From Trueperella pyogenes (GTDB taxonomy: Bacteria > Actinomycetota > Actinomycetes > Actinomycetales > Actinomycetaceae): a stretch of DNA of 64,000 bases. How positions within the stretch are numbered: the first letter of the stretch is position 1; each line of letters begins with the position of its first letter. Below the pieces are notes generated by a model. The model was not told the origin of the DNA. It saw only the letters and a list, made by a program, of their open reading frames with translations, and ran no database searches. Positions 19,902-27,229 of the stretch are shown one piece after another. The position numbers and the translations under genes were made by a program. The DNA is taken from the NCBI RefSeq assembly GCF_001070855.1, contig NZ_JVLH01000009.1:248001-312000 (forward strand), given 5' to 3'.

Positions 19902-20039
19902 ATGAAGAAGTTTGTGAAAACTCTTTCACTAGTGGCATGTGCTGCTGTCGTGGGGCTTGTGATCCGGCAGGTCTGCCAGGATCTTTCCGACAATGAGGAA
20001 CTGTGGACATCCGTTACGGATGACATCTCGCAGGCGTAA
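19902..20039 (+). CDS. DLW-39 family small membrane protein
   Basis: 45 aa: a basic start 'MKKFVKTL', a hydrophobic stretch 'SLVACAAVVGLVIRQV', and a polar C-terminus with 'NEELWTSVTDDIS'. This matches the actinobacterial DLW-39 micro-proteins found next to tRNA-Ile/Ala downstream of gyrA; the D of 'DLW' is E here. GGAGG lies 6 nt before the ATG. Function unknown. It lies between two tRNA genes and is easily missed because of its size. Confidence 0.8.
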   Translation: MKKFVKTLSLVACAAVVGLVIRQVCQDLSDNEELWTSVTDDISQA

Positions 20040-20057
20040 GCTTGGGGGAACCCCTTT

Positions 20058-20130
20058 GGGGCTATGGCGCAATTGGTAGCGCACCTGCTTTGCAAGCAGG
20101 GGGTTACGGGTTCGAGTCCCGTTAGCTCCA
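20058..20130 (+). tRNA. tRNA-Ala (TGC)
   Basis: Acceptor GGGGCTA/TAGCTCC with one G-T pair, anticodon stem CTGCT/AGCAG, loop TTTGCAA (anticodon TGC), T-arm GGTTCGAG. CCA is not encoded. Confidence 0.97.
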
Positions 20131-20135
20131 CAACC

Positions 20136-20163
20136 AAAGGTCCAGCTTCGGCTGGGCCTTTTT
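20136..20163 (+). terminator. Intrinsic terminator of tRNA-Ala
   Basis: 10-bp stem AAGGTCCAGC/GCTGGGCCTT with a TTCG tetraloop, running into a T-rich tract. Confidence 0.92.
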
Positions 20164-20305
20164 CTTGTGTACGGTGTCTAGTCTGGTATTCGGAAACCGC
20201 GCATGTAGTACCGCGTTTAACACCGCACGTGGATACGGCGCATAGCGCATAGCAGCGCATAGCTCGCAGCGAGATCACACGCACGTCAGACGGTTTTAGC
20301 GCGTC

Positions 20306-20381
20306 CATTCCTGGTTTAGCTCACTCACCTACCACCTTAAAACGGCAATAGGCCCGGAATGGGTGAGCTAAACCAGGAATG
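20306..20381. repeat. Long inverted repeat between tRNA-Ala and the DAG kinase gene
   Basis: Perfect 19-bp arms (20306-20324 and 20363-20381) around a 38-nt spacer. The 20164-20431 gap also contains three copies of GCGCATAG or CGCATAG (20239-20262) and a direct repeat GGCGGTGTTTA. No gene is seen. It may be the end of the minus-strand kinase transcript or a remnant of a small mobile repeat. Confidence 0.7.
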
Positions 20382-20431
20382 TGGGGAGAAAGAGGCGGGA
20401 AAGTGAGAAGGCGGTGTTTACCCGGCGGTGT

Positions 20432-21607
20432 TTAGCCCGCGATCAACAGCGCGCCCTGATCGATGCGCACAGCAACCTTCGCACTGCGGCCAATAGCATC
20501 CCCATCGACCTCAACAACGGCAGGTTGATCCAGTTCAAGCTCGCATTCGCGTACCTGCCTGATTGAGAGATCGGCAGGGGAGACAGGCGTATTAACCTGC
20601 GGAAGTCCAAGGCTTTGACTAAAGACCTTCAAGGACAGATCGGCCCAACCGACCAAGCCAACCTGCGTATCCACAGCGACGACATCAAGCAATCCGTCAT
20701 GCAAGGAGGCCTCGGGAGCCAAGGTGATCACCGGTAAATCTCCGCAGTTTGCAAAGAGTACGCAACGGGCGGTGAACTCCGAAGAATCATCGCCACCGTG
20801 AGCGGCCTGTCCACGAAGACGGGCACCCATGCGAGGAACATCCAGTGAATTAATTGCCGAAAGTACGTAGGCAGCCCAGCCGATATTCTTCTTGAGCTCA
20901 GGATCTGTCTTCGACATGGTCTCACCATCGAAGCCCATCCCAGCCAAGGTCACAAAGGGGAATTCATCCTCTAAGGCCAGCGCGGCCTCGTCAGAGGAGG
21001 AAGGATGCGAGGAGGTCACGCCTGCCAGCAGCTTTCCTTCACAGGGAAGGTCAAAACGCTCCTCGGGATCAACCATGCGAAGCCAGGCGAGATCAACTCG
21101 GTGGGTTGACTCCCCAAGCGCAACCGCGAGTGCATCAAGGGGGGAATCCAGCGGAAGCCCAAGATTACGGGCCAAAACATTGCCAGTGCCCTCGGGAAGA
21201 ATACCCATGCGCACTCCGGTGTGGGCCAAGCCCGCGGCAACAGCGCGAACTGTTCCGTCTCCGCCGGCGGCAATGACATGCGTTGCGCCAGCTCGCACAG
21301 CCTTGCGCGCCTGAGAAACACCTGGGTCGGCGATGCTTGTCTCAATGAAATGAATGTCACGCACGCCAAGCGCACGCGCATCCATTGTGAGGGAGTTGCG
21401 AAATTCCTGCGGATCATCATGTTTGGAAGGATTAAAAACCACCCAAGGGCGAATGTTTTCGGCAATGCTCGGAGGCAGTGAAATTGCCGAACGATGCGCA
21501 CGACGTGACCGTGACTGAATGAAGTACTTTGCACCTGCTGTGACGCCTGCTCCGGCAATTCCTGCGAGGGCAATCAGGTACGGTGACGGTGCACGAAACT
21601 TTCGCAT
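20432..21607 (-). CDS. Diacylglycerol kinase-family lipid kinase
   Basis: 391 aa. One N-terminal membrane segment (about 8-28), then the DAGK catalytic fold: 'VVFNPSKHD' (where the family reads NP..), 'VIAAGGDGTVRAVAAGL' and 'LPEGTGNVLARNLGLPL', the nucleotide-binding GGDGT and GTxN motifs. The family phosphorylates diacylglycerol or related lipids at the membrane. The frame stays open further upstream over serS, but the coding character starts at this ATG and a TACACT -10 lies 6 nt before it, so the mRNA is probably leaderless. Confidence 0.87.
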   Translation of the reverse strand: MRKFRAPSPYLIALAGIAGAGVTAGAKYFIQSRSRRAHRSAISLPPSIAENIRPWVVFNPSKHDDPQEFRNSLTMDARALGVRDIHFIETSIADPGVSQARKAVRAGATHVIAAGGDGTVRAVAAGLAHTGVRMGILPEGTGNVLARNLGLPLDSPLDALAVALGESTHRVDLAWLRMVDPEERFDLPCEGKLLAGVTSSHPSSSDEAALALEDEFPFVTLAGMGFDGETMSKTDPELKKNIGWAAYVLSAINSLDVPRMGARLRGQAAHGGDDSSEFTARCVLFANCGDLPVITLAPEASLHDGLLDVVAVDTQVGLVGWADLSLKVFSQSLGLPQVNTPVSPADLSIRQVRECELELDQPAVVEVDGDAIGRSAKVAVRIDQGALLIAG

Positions 21608-21613
21608 ACTCAA

Positions 21614-21619
21614 AGTGTA
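21614..21619 (-). promoter_or_regulatory. Leaderless-type -10 of the DAG kinase gene
   Basis: TACACT on the minus strand, 6 nt before the ATG, so transcription would begin at the start codon. No ribosome site is visible. Confidence 0.55.
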
Positions 21620-21675
21620 AAGGGCACTGAGCTCACAGCACAGACATTTGTCGGCACTGACATGCTTCAGTGAAC

Positions 21676-21681
21676 TAAGAT
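21676..21681 (+). promoter_or_regulatory. Leaderless-type -10 of serS
   Basis: TAAGAT, then GGCCCC, then ATG. There is no Shine-Dalgarno. Confidence 0.55.
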
Positions 21682-21687
21682 GGCCCC

Positions 21688-22968
21688 ATGATTGATGTGC
21701 GTTCACTGCGTGAAAACCCCGAGCCCGCACGCGCCTCACAGCGCGCTCGCGGAGCTGATCCCGCCCTTGTTGACCAGATTCTTGAAGCCGACGTTGCCCG
21801 TCGCGAGGCCCTCCAGAACTTTGAGGCCCTGCGCGCGACGCAAAAAGAGGTGTCCAAGTCCGTGGGTCGCGCATCCAAGGAAGAACGCCCCGCCATTCTT
21901 GCGCAGGCAAAGGAACTTGCTGAGGAAGTGAAGGCAGCCGAGGCCGCTGCAAACGCTGCCGATGCCGAGGCCGATCGCCTGGCCCGCCTGCTCCCGAACC
22001 TGGTCCTCGATGGAGTTCCCGTGGGCGGCGAGGATGACTATGTTGTCCTGCGCCACGCAGGCCCGGAGCGTCGTGACTTTGCCGCCGAAGGCTTTGAACC
22101 CCAGGACCACTTGGCACTGGGCGAAGGCCTTGATGCGATCGATACCAAGCGCGGAGCGAAGGTTTCTGGCGCACGCTTCTACTACCTCAAGGGAATTGGT
22201 GCCCGCCTCGAGCTGGCTCTGATGACCATGGCCATGGATCAGGCACTCGCCAACGGCTTCGTGCCCATGATGACCCCGACCCTGGTGACCCCGCAGGTCA
22301 TGGGCGGTACCGGCTTCCTCAACGAGCACTCCGAAGAGATCTACTACCTGCCCGCCGATGACCTGTACCTGACAGGTACCTCCGAGGTTGCGCTCGCCGG
22401 CTACCACGCCGATGAGATCCTTGATCTGTCGGATGGCCCCAAGCGCTACATGGGTTGGTCGACCTGCTACCGTCGCGAAGCCGGTTCGGCCGGTAAGGAT
22501 ACTCGCGGCATCATCCGCGTCCACCAGTTCAACAAGGCTGAGATGTTCTCCTACTGCCGTCCCGAGGACGCAGAAGAAGAGCACGCACGCTTCCTGGCTT
22601 GGGAAGAAGAGATGCTGGCCAAGGTTGAGCTGCCCTACCGCGTGATTGATACGGCCGCCGGTGACCTCGGTACTTCTGCTGCTCGTAAGTTTGACTGCGA
22701 GGCCTGGCTGCCCACTCAGGAACGCTACATGGAGGTCACCTCGACCTCGAATTGCACGACCTTCCAGGCACGCCGACTGGGTATCCGTGAGCGTCGCGAA
22801 GATGGCATGACCGCTGTCGCAACCCTCAATGGCACCCTTGCTACGACCCGTTGGCTGGTTGCGATCCTTGAGAACCACCAGCGCTCTGATGGCTCAATCT
22901 ACGTTCCCGAAGCAATGCGCCCCTACCTCGGTGGCCTCGAGGTTCTTGAGCCCGTCGCTGCAAAGTAA
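21688..22968 (+). CDS. serS: Seryl-tRNA synthetase
   Basis: 426 aa class II synthetase. The N-terminal long coiled coil (about 30-105) reaches the variable arm of tRNA-Ser. Class II motif 2 is '[20 protein letters not shown]' and motif 3 is around '[12 protein letters not shown]'. It charges tRNA-Ser (and tRNA-Sec where present). The ATG has no ribosome site but an appropriately placed -10. A HAD hydrolase follows 9 nt after the stop. Confidence 0.97.
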   Translation: MIDVRSLRENPEPARASQRARGADPALVDQILEADVARREALQNFEALRATQKEVSKSVGRASKEERPAILAQAKELAEEVKAAEAAANAADAEADRLARLLPNLVLDGVPVGGEDDYVVLRHAGPERRDFAAEGFEPQDHLALGEGLDAIDTKRGAKVSGARFYYLKGIGARLELALMTMAMDQALANGFVPMMTPTLVTPQVMGGTGFLNEHSEEIYYLPADDLYLTGTSEVALAGYHADEILDLSDGPKRYMGWSTCYRREAGSAGKDTRGIIRVHQFNKAEMFSYCRPEDAEEEHARFLAWEEEMLAKVELPYRVIDTAAGDLGTSAARKFDCEAWLPTQERYMEVTSTSNCTTFQARRLGIRERREDGMTAVATLNGTLATTRWLVAILENHQRSDGSIYVPEAMRPYLGGLEVLEPVAAK

Positions 22969-22977
22969 CGAGGCTGC

Positions 22978-23886
22978 GTGACCAGCTACTTAACGGCACC
23001 GCTGAGCGGTGAAGCTCCCCGTCCTTTCGAGGAGCTGGTGGGGGAGGCGCTCAATGCGCTTCCTTCCACTTTCCCGCGTGATATCGCGCAGGTGATGGTC
23101 GCCCTGGACATCGATGGGACAATTTTGAGTCCCAGCGGTGCCAGCGCACAGGTCGTTGAATCGATTGCTGCATTGAATCGGGCCGGTGCGCAGGTCGTTA
23201 TCGCGACAGGCCGCTCAATGGGTGCGGTCCTGCCCGTTCTCCCGCTGCTGGGCTTCCGCCGCGGGTGGATCGTCGCATCGAATGGTGCGATCCTTGCTCG
23301 CGTTCACGAGGCCGGGTATGAGATTGTGCATCGCCATGAGTTTTCGCCCGCCGAGGTCATTGACGAGGCATTGATGGCTCTTCCGCATGCGCGTTTCGGT
23401 GCTGAAGACCGTAACCTTCGCTTGATTTCAACAGGTTTTCCCGAAGGGGAGATCGTTGAAGACACCGAGTTGGTGAGCGTTGACGAACTTCGTTCGATGC
23501 GCACGCCCAAGCTTGTCATTCGTGAGCCCGCTTTGGACCGCGATGCTTTCGAAAGCATCTTGTGTGCCCTGCCCTTTGCAAAGACTCACGAGGTTTTCGT
23601 CGGCTGGACCTCCTGGGCTGATATCAGTTCACTCGGGGTGACGAAAGCCAGCGGACTTGATGAACTTCGACGGGATCTCTCGCTTCCCGTTGAAGGAAGT
23701 GTCGCTATTGGCGACGGCACGAACGACATTGCCATGATTCAGTGGGCAGCCTTTGGAGTTGCCATGGGTGGTGCCACAGACGAAGTTCGCATTCACAGTG
23801 ATTTCGTTGCGGCAGCAGTCGAAAACGATGGTGCGGCCGCCGTCATGCAGGCAATTTTGCGCTGGTGCGCAGCCACGGCCTCGTGA
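22978..23886 (+). CDS. Cof-type HAD hydrolase
   Basis: 302 aa. Motif I 'VALDIDGTILSPSG', motif II 'VVIATGRS', and motif IV 'AIGDGTNDIAMIQWA' with the Cof-type 'TKASGLDELRRDL' lysine region. The long insertion between II and III is a C2-type cap. It probably acts on phosphorylated sugars or cofactors; the substrate is unknown. GTG start, GAGG about 4 nt upstream. Same layout (serS then HAD) as in many actinobacteria. Confidence 0.86.
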   Translation: MTSYLTAPLSGEAPRPFEELVGEALNALPSTFPRDIAQVMVALDIDGTILSPSGASAQVVESIAALNRAGAQVVIATGRSMGAVLPVLPLLGFRRGWIVASNGAILARVHEAGYEIVHRHEFSPAEVIDEALMALPHARFGAEDRNLRLISTGFPEGEIVEDTELVSVDELRSMRTPKLVIREPALDRDAFESILCALPFAKTHEVFVGWTSWADISSLGVTKASGLDELRRDLSLPVEGSVAIGDGTNDIAMIQWAAFGVAMGGATDEVRIHSDFVAAAVENDGAAAVMQAILRWCAATAS

Positions 23887-23902
23887 AGGGGAAGAAAACC
23901 GC

Positions 23903-23908
23903 TACGAT
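23903..23908 (+). promoter_or_regulatory. Leaderless-type -10 of the DUF5926 gene
   Basis: TACGAT, then AGCCCC, then ATG; 6-nt spacing as at serS. Confidence 0.55.
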
Positions 23909-23914
23909 AGCCCC

Positions 23915-24796
23915 ATGGGAAAAGCCTCACGTCGTAAAAAAGTAGCAGTCAGCGCAGATCGCCCGGCATACCGCCCCCCGATCCCCTTCGTGGAACGTCC
24001 TTTTGAAGGACTTCCCAACGAAGTCGAACTGGTCGCAATGCGCGAAATCATCCCCTGCGCAACGCTGAGCGGTCGCACCACTGAAGAACACGGCGGTGCA
24101 GACTTCGACATCGTTACCCTGCTGCCCGATGGCCATCCTGCAATGATTCGCCCCGATGGACGTATCCTTGTTGGCCTGCAGACTCGTTCGAACTCGGGCG
24201 ATCTCTCACACGACGTTGCGGCAGCTCTTCTTGCTGCTCTTCAAGCACAGTCCGACGGTGTTGACGGCGTCATCGACATTGATGTGCGCGAACCCGCCCC
24301 TCGCCTTCAGGACATTGTTGATCCGAAGGCATTTGGCGATATGGAGATCGTTGCCGATTTCGGTTATTGGTTCGACCCGAATCAGGAACTCACCCCCGAA
24401 ATGCGCGATGCTCTTGAGCAAAACCGCGCCGACGTTGTTCCTACCGCTGCAGTGCCCGGTACAGAAGGCATGTACTGGTGCGAAATGAACCGCAACTTTG
24501 TTCGTTACGTATCTGCCGCCCCTGAGCACAAGCTTTTTGATGCGCTTGCTCGCCTGCAGGCAGCTGGAAATGCCCGATTGGGAGAAGGCTCCCGTTTTGT
24601 CGGTGCATTCCGCGCATGCGGTCTGGCAATTCCGGTTTTCGAGCTCGCTGAAGGCGCTTCTGCAGAAGATGTTGCCGCAGATGCGAAGGCTCTTGCGGAA
24701 AACGTTGAGAAGGCGCTGAAGGAAACCACCCCGCTGAGTGCAGACGAACGTCGCGCGCGCCAGGGCCTCGTTTCCCGTCAGGTCACGATTCGCTAA
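23915..24796 (+). CDS. DUF5926 family protein
   Basis: 293 aa soluble protein opening with the basic 'MGKASRRKK'. The body contains 'ALEQNRADVVPTAAVPGTEG' and 'YWCEMNRNFVRYV', and resembles the actinobacterial DUF5926 family as I recall it. No catalytic motif is recognised and no membrane segment or signal peptide is present. The ATG is favoured over the open upstream frame, which overlaps the HAD gene, because of the -10 element placed for a leaderless message. Confidence 0.65.
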   Translation: MGKASRRKKVAVSADRPAYRPPIPFVERPFEGLPNEVELVAMREIIPCATLSGRTTEEHGGADFDIVTLLPDGHPAMIRPDGRILVGLQTRSNSGDLSHDVAAALLAALQAQSDGVDGVIDIDVREPAPRLQDIVDPKAFGDMEIVADFGYWFDPNQELTPEMRDALEQNRADVVPTAAVPGTEGMYWCEMNRNFVRYVSAAPEHKLFDALARLQAAGNARLGEGSRFVGAFRACGLAIPVFELAEGASAEDVAADAKALAENVEKALKETTPLSADERRARQGLVSRQVTIR

Positions 24797-24819
24797 GGAG
24801 AGGCGGCACTTGAGCGGGA

Positions 24820-24825
24820 TAGACT
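24820..24825 (+). promoter_or_regulatory. Leaderless-type -10 of the GT2 gene
   Basis: TAGACT, then AACAGA, then GTG. Confidence 0.5.
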
Positions 24826-24831
24826 AACAGA

Positions 24832-25680
24832 GTGACTCCCGTTCAATCCGTCGAACCCTCACCTTCCCAGAAGGTCGCTGCGATCATCTGTGCCCACAAT
24901 GTGGGTCGGCAGATCGCCTCAACTGTTCGTGCATGCCGCGCAATCCCAGGCGTTGACCTGCTGATTGTCATTGATGACGGCTCGGATGACGAAACCGGGA
25001 AGTATGCGCGCGCCGCCGGTGCGGTTGTCGTTCGCCATTCCGTTCCCCGAGGCCGGGCCTCGGCACGCGAAACGGGAGTGAAAGTCGCAGCAATGCGCGA
25101 TCCCGTGGACGCTCCCGGACGCCATATCCTCTTCCTCTCTGGAGACTTGGGGGAGAGTGCCGTTGATGCCGCATTCCTTGTCGAAGCGATCTCCAGTGGG
25201 CGCGCGGATCTGGCGTGTGGCGTGCCCGCGGACTTGAGCGTCTCCGATGGGAAGTCACGGAAGGGGACCTCCGCTCAGCGCCTAGCTCACAATACGATCC
25301 GTCGCCAGACCGGTTGGGATTGTCAGGCGCCGCTTTCCCCAGAAATGTGCCTGACTCGCGAGGCTTTGAATTGCATCATGCCTTTCGCAAATGGTTACGG
25401 CCTAGAGCTGGACCTGAAGGTACGACTGCTTTCTGAAGGAATGACAGCCATTGAACTGCCCTGCGCTTTCGAGCATACGGGCGATGATCACAGTCTGGTC
25501 GAGCTCAACCCCACGACAGGTTTCGCCGATGTGTCGTGGACGTCAGCAATGCTGGCCTTACGCAAAGTGCGCCTGCGCCGTCGCTTCCGAACCCCTGTCT
25601 CTCTTCAACGCTTGGGTGCCCCCTACCCTGATCCCGAGCACACTCCCGTATCCCAATCACCCGCAGGAGAAACCAGTTAA
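24832..25680 (+). CDS. Family 2 glycosyltransferase
   Basis: 282 aa. GT-A fold: 'VAAIICAHNVGRQIASTVRA' at the N-terminus, 'LLIVIDDGSDDET' for nucleotide-sugar binding, and 'LFLSGDLGE' in the place of the DxD metal site, so the second acidic residue is displaced. Soluble, with no membrane segment. The donor and acceptor are unknown. It overlaps the next gene (TAATG), whose product is a multi-spanning DUF2079 protein, so the two probably act together on a surface glycan. Confidence 0.78.
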   Translation: MTPVQSVEPSPSQKVAAIICAHNVGRQIASTVRACRAIPGVDLLIVIDDGSDDETGKYARAAGAVVVRHSVPRGRASARETGVKVAAMRDPVDAPGRHILFLSGDLGESAVDAAFLVEAISSGRADLACGVPADLSVSDGKSRKGTSAQRLAHNTIRRQTGWDCQAPLSPEMCLTREALNCIMPFANGYGLELDLKVRLLSEGMTAIELPCAFEHTGDDHSLVELNPTTGFADVSWTSAMLALRKVRLRRRFRTPVSLQRLGAPYPDPEHTPVSQSPAGETS

Positions 25681-27134
25681 TGTCTGAAAAAGGTACCCGT
25701 TTGCGTACATCCCGCGCGCTAGCGGCCTATCTTCCCGCTGCACTTTCCGTTGTCCTGGGCGCCTGTCTGTACATCACCTTCTCGGTGGGCCAGTGGCGTT
25801 CGCTGACCGTCCCCTCATGGGATCTGGCTATTTTCACCGAGGCAGCGAAGTCCTATTCCCACTTCTCCGCGCCGATCGTGCCCGTGAAGGGGCCGGGTTA
25901 CAACCTTCTGGGTGATCACTTCCACCCCATCTTGATTCTTCTGGGGCTGGTCTATCGCTTCTTCCCCTCGGGACTAACCCTGCTGGTTGTTCAAGATCTG
26001 TTGATTGCGGTTTCTGCATGGCCGCTGGTTCGCCTTGCAAGCAAGCAGGCCGGGTGGCTTCTTGGGACATTCGTTGGGATTGGGTATGTCATCGCATGGG
26101 GTTTCCAGGGTGCTGTTGCCTCTCAGTTCCATGAGATTGCTTTTGCTGTTCCCCTTCTTGCGTGGGCCTCTGCCGCATTTGTTGAGGGTCGCTGGGTTGC
26201 CGTGATGGCATGGTCGGCGCCTTTGGTGTTGGTGAAGGAAGACCTTGGCCTCACCGTCATGATGATCGGCCTCGTGTTGGCCTGGCGAGGCCGAGAGAAT
26301 GAAAAGTCCTTCACCTATCCCTTGTTTTTCGCGGTCTTTGGACTTCTTGCCTTCTTCGTGACTGTCAAGCTGCTTTTGCCCGCTTTCAACGCATCGGGCA
26401 CATGGGCCTACAGCTTGGATGGAAGCAACAATCGCGGGGATGTCACTCTGATTGAGCGCGCGCTGTGGCCTGCCCAAAAGTATGGCGTGATTGCCATGGT
26501 GATTTTAGGGGCCGGCATCATTGGTATGGCATCCCCCTGGTTCTGGGTCATCATGCCAACAATTGCCTGGCGTTTTTTGGGATCCGTTGACTACTACTGG
26601 GATTGGAAGCACTGGCACTACAACGCGATTTTGATCCCCATCCTCTTGGGTGCCTTGCTGGATGTTCATCACCGGTGGTCTTCGCAGCAGGATTCTTCGA
26701 TTTCCCGAGGCTGGGGCTGGGTAACCAGTACGCAGCGTCCCTTGGTGGCAACAATTGCATTGGCACTGCCCTGCGCCGCGGCTTTTGTGACCGCTCCACA
26801 GCTTCCGATGTGGCAGATGATGAATCCAGGTTTTGGAACGCTGAGTCCTCGAATGACCCAGGCTCAAGAGATCAATGAGCTCATCCCCGAGAATTCGAAG
26901 GTCGAAACTGATCTCACCCTGCTGGCCTACTTGGTTCCACGCCACGAGGTGTATTGGGTGGGATCCGCTAAGAATGTTGACGTCGACTATGTCGTTGTCG
27001 ACCAACGAGGAGCCGCCTGGGGAGACAAGAAGAATGTCGATGCCGTGGCTTACGCGCAGGGTGCGCATCCGGGGCATAGCTTTGAATTGGTTTATAACCA
27101 GGGCGGTTTCCAGGTCGCTAAACGCATCAGCTAA
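25680..27134 (+). CDS. DUF2079 multi-spanning membrane protein
   Basis: 484 aa with about ten hydrophobic segments. The DUF2079 signature shows as 'WDLAIFTEAAKSYSH' near the N-terminus, 'LLGDHFHPILILLGLVYRFF' and 'SQFHEIAFAVPLLAWA', with a charged 'LVKEDLGLTVMMIGL'. The family has a GT-C-like topology with an acidic residue in the first external loop, so a polyprenyl-sugar-dependent transferase role is an inference. Coupled to the upstream glycosyltransferase. Confidence 0.8.
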   Translation: MSEKGTRLRTSRALAAYLPAALSVVLGACLYITFSVGQWRSLTVPSWDLAIFTEAAKSYSHFSAPIVPVKGPGYNLLGDHFHPILILLGLVYRFFPSGLTLLVVQDLLIAVSAWPLVRLASKQAGWLLGTFVGIGYVIAWGFQGAVASQFHEIAFAVPLLAWASAAFVEGRWVAVMAWSAPLVLVKEDLGLTVMMIGLVLAWRGRENEKSFTYPLFFAVFGLLAFFVTVKLLLPAFNASGTWAYSLDGSNNRGDVTLIERALWPAQKYGVIAMVILGAGIIGMASPWFWVIMPTIAWRFLGSVDYYWDWKHWHYNAILIPILLGALLDVHHRWSSQQDSSISRGWGWVTSTQRPLVATIALALPCAAAFVTAPQLPMWQMMNPGFGTLSPRMTQAQEINELIPENSKVETDLTLLAYLVPRHEVYWVGSAKNVDVDYVVVDQRGAAWGDKKNVDAVAYAQGAHPGHSFELVYNQGGFQVAKRIS

Positions 27135-27181
27135 TGCGCTTTACTGGAATTGATTGAGCGTCATATCGGTCAAGACACACG

Positions 27182-27211
27182 GGTGCCCCCGCGAGAAATC
27201 GCGGGGGCACC
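27182..27211. terminator. Bidirectional hairpin between DUF2079 and copA
   Basis: Perfect 13-bp GC-rich stem (27182-27194 and 27199-27211) with a GAAA tetraloop between convergent genes. No T-run on either side. Confidence 0.75.
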
Positions 27212-27229
27212 ACGTATGAGAGTGATACT

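Noticed and set aside
19769-20308. Minus-strand open frame with 'TGLEPVTPCLQSRCATNCAI'
   Set aside because: It is the reverse complement of tRNA-Ala and tRNA-Ile, a well-known false protein in databases.
21608-22174. N-terminal extension of the DAG kinase frame across serS
   Set aside because: The extra 189 residues are antisense to serS; the kinase fold begins at the ATG at 21607.
21736-22878. 380-codon open frame antisense to serS
   Set aside because: Shadow frame of a high-bias gene; no recognisable protein motif.
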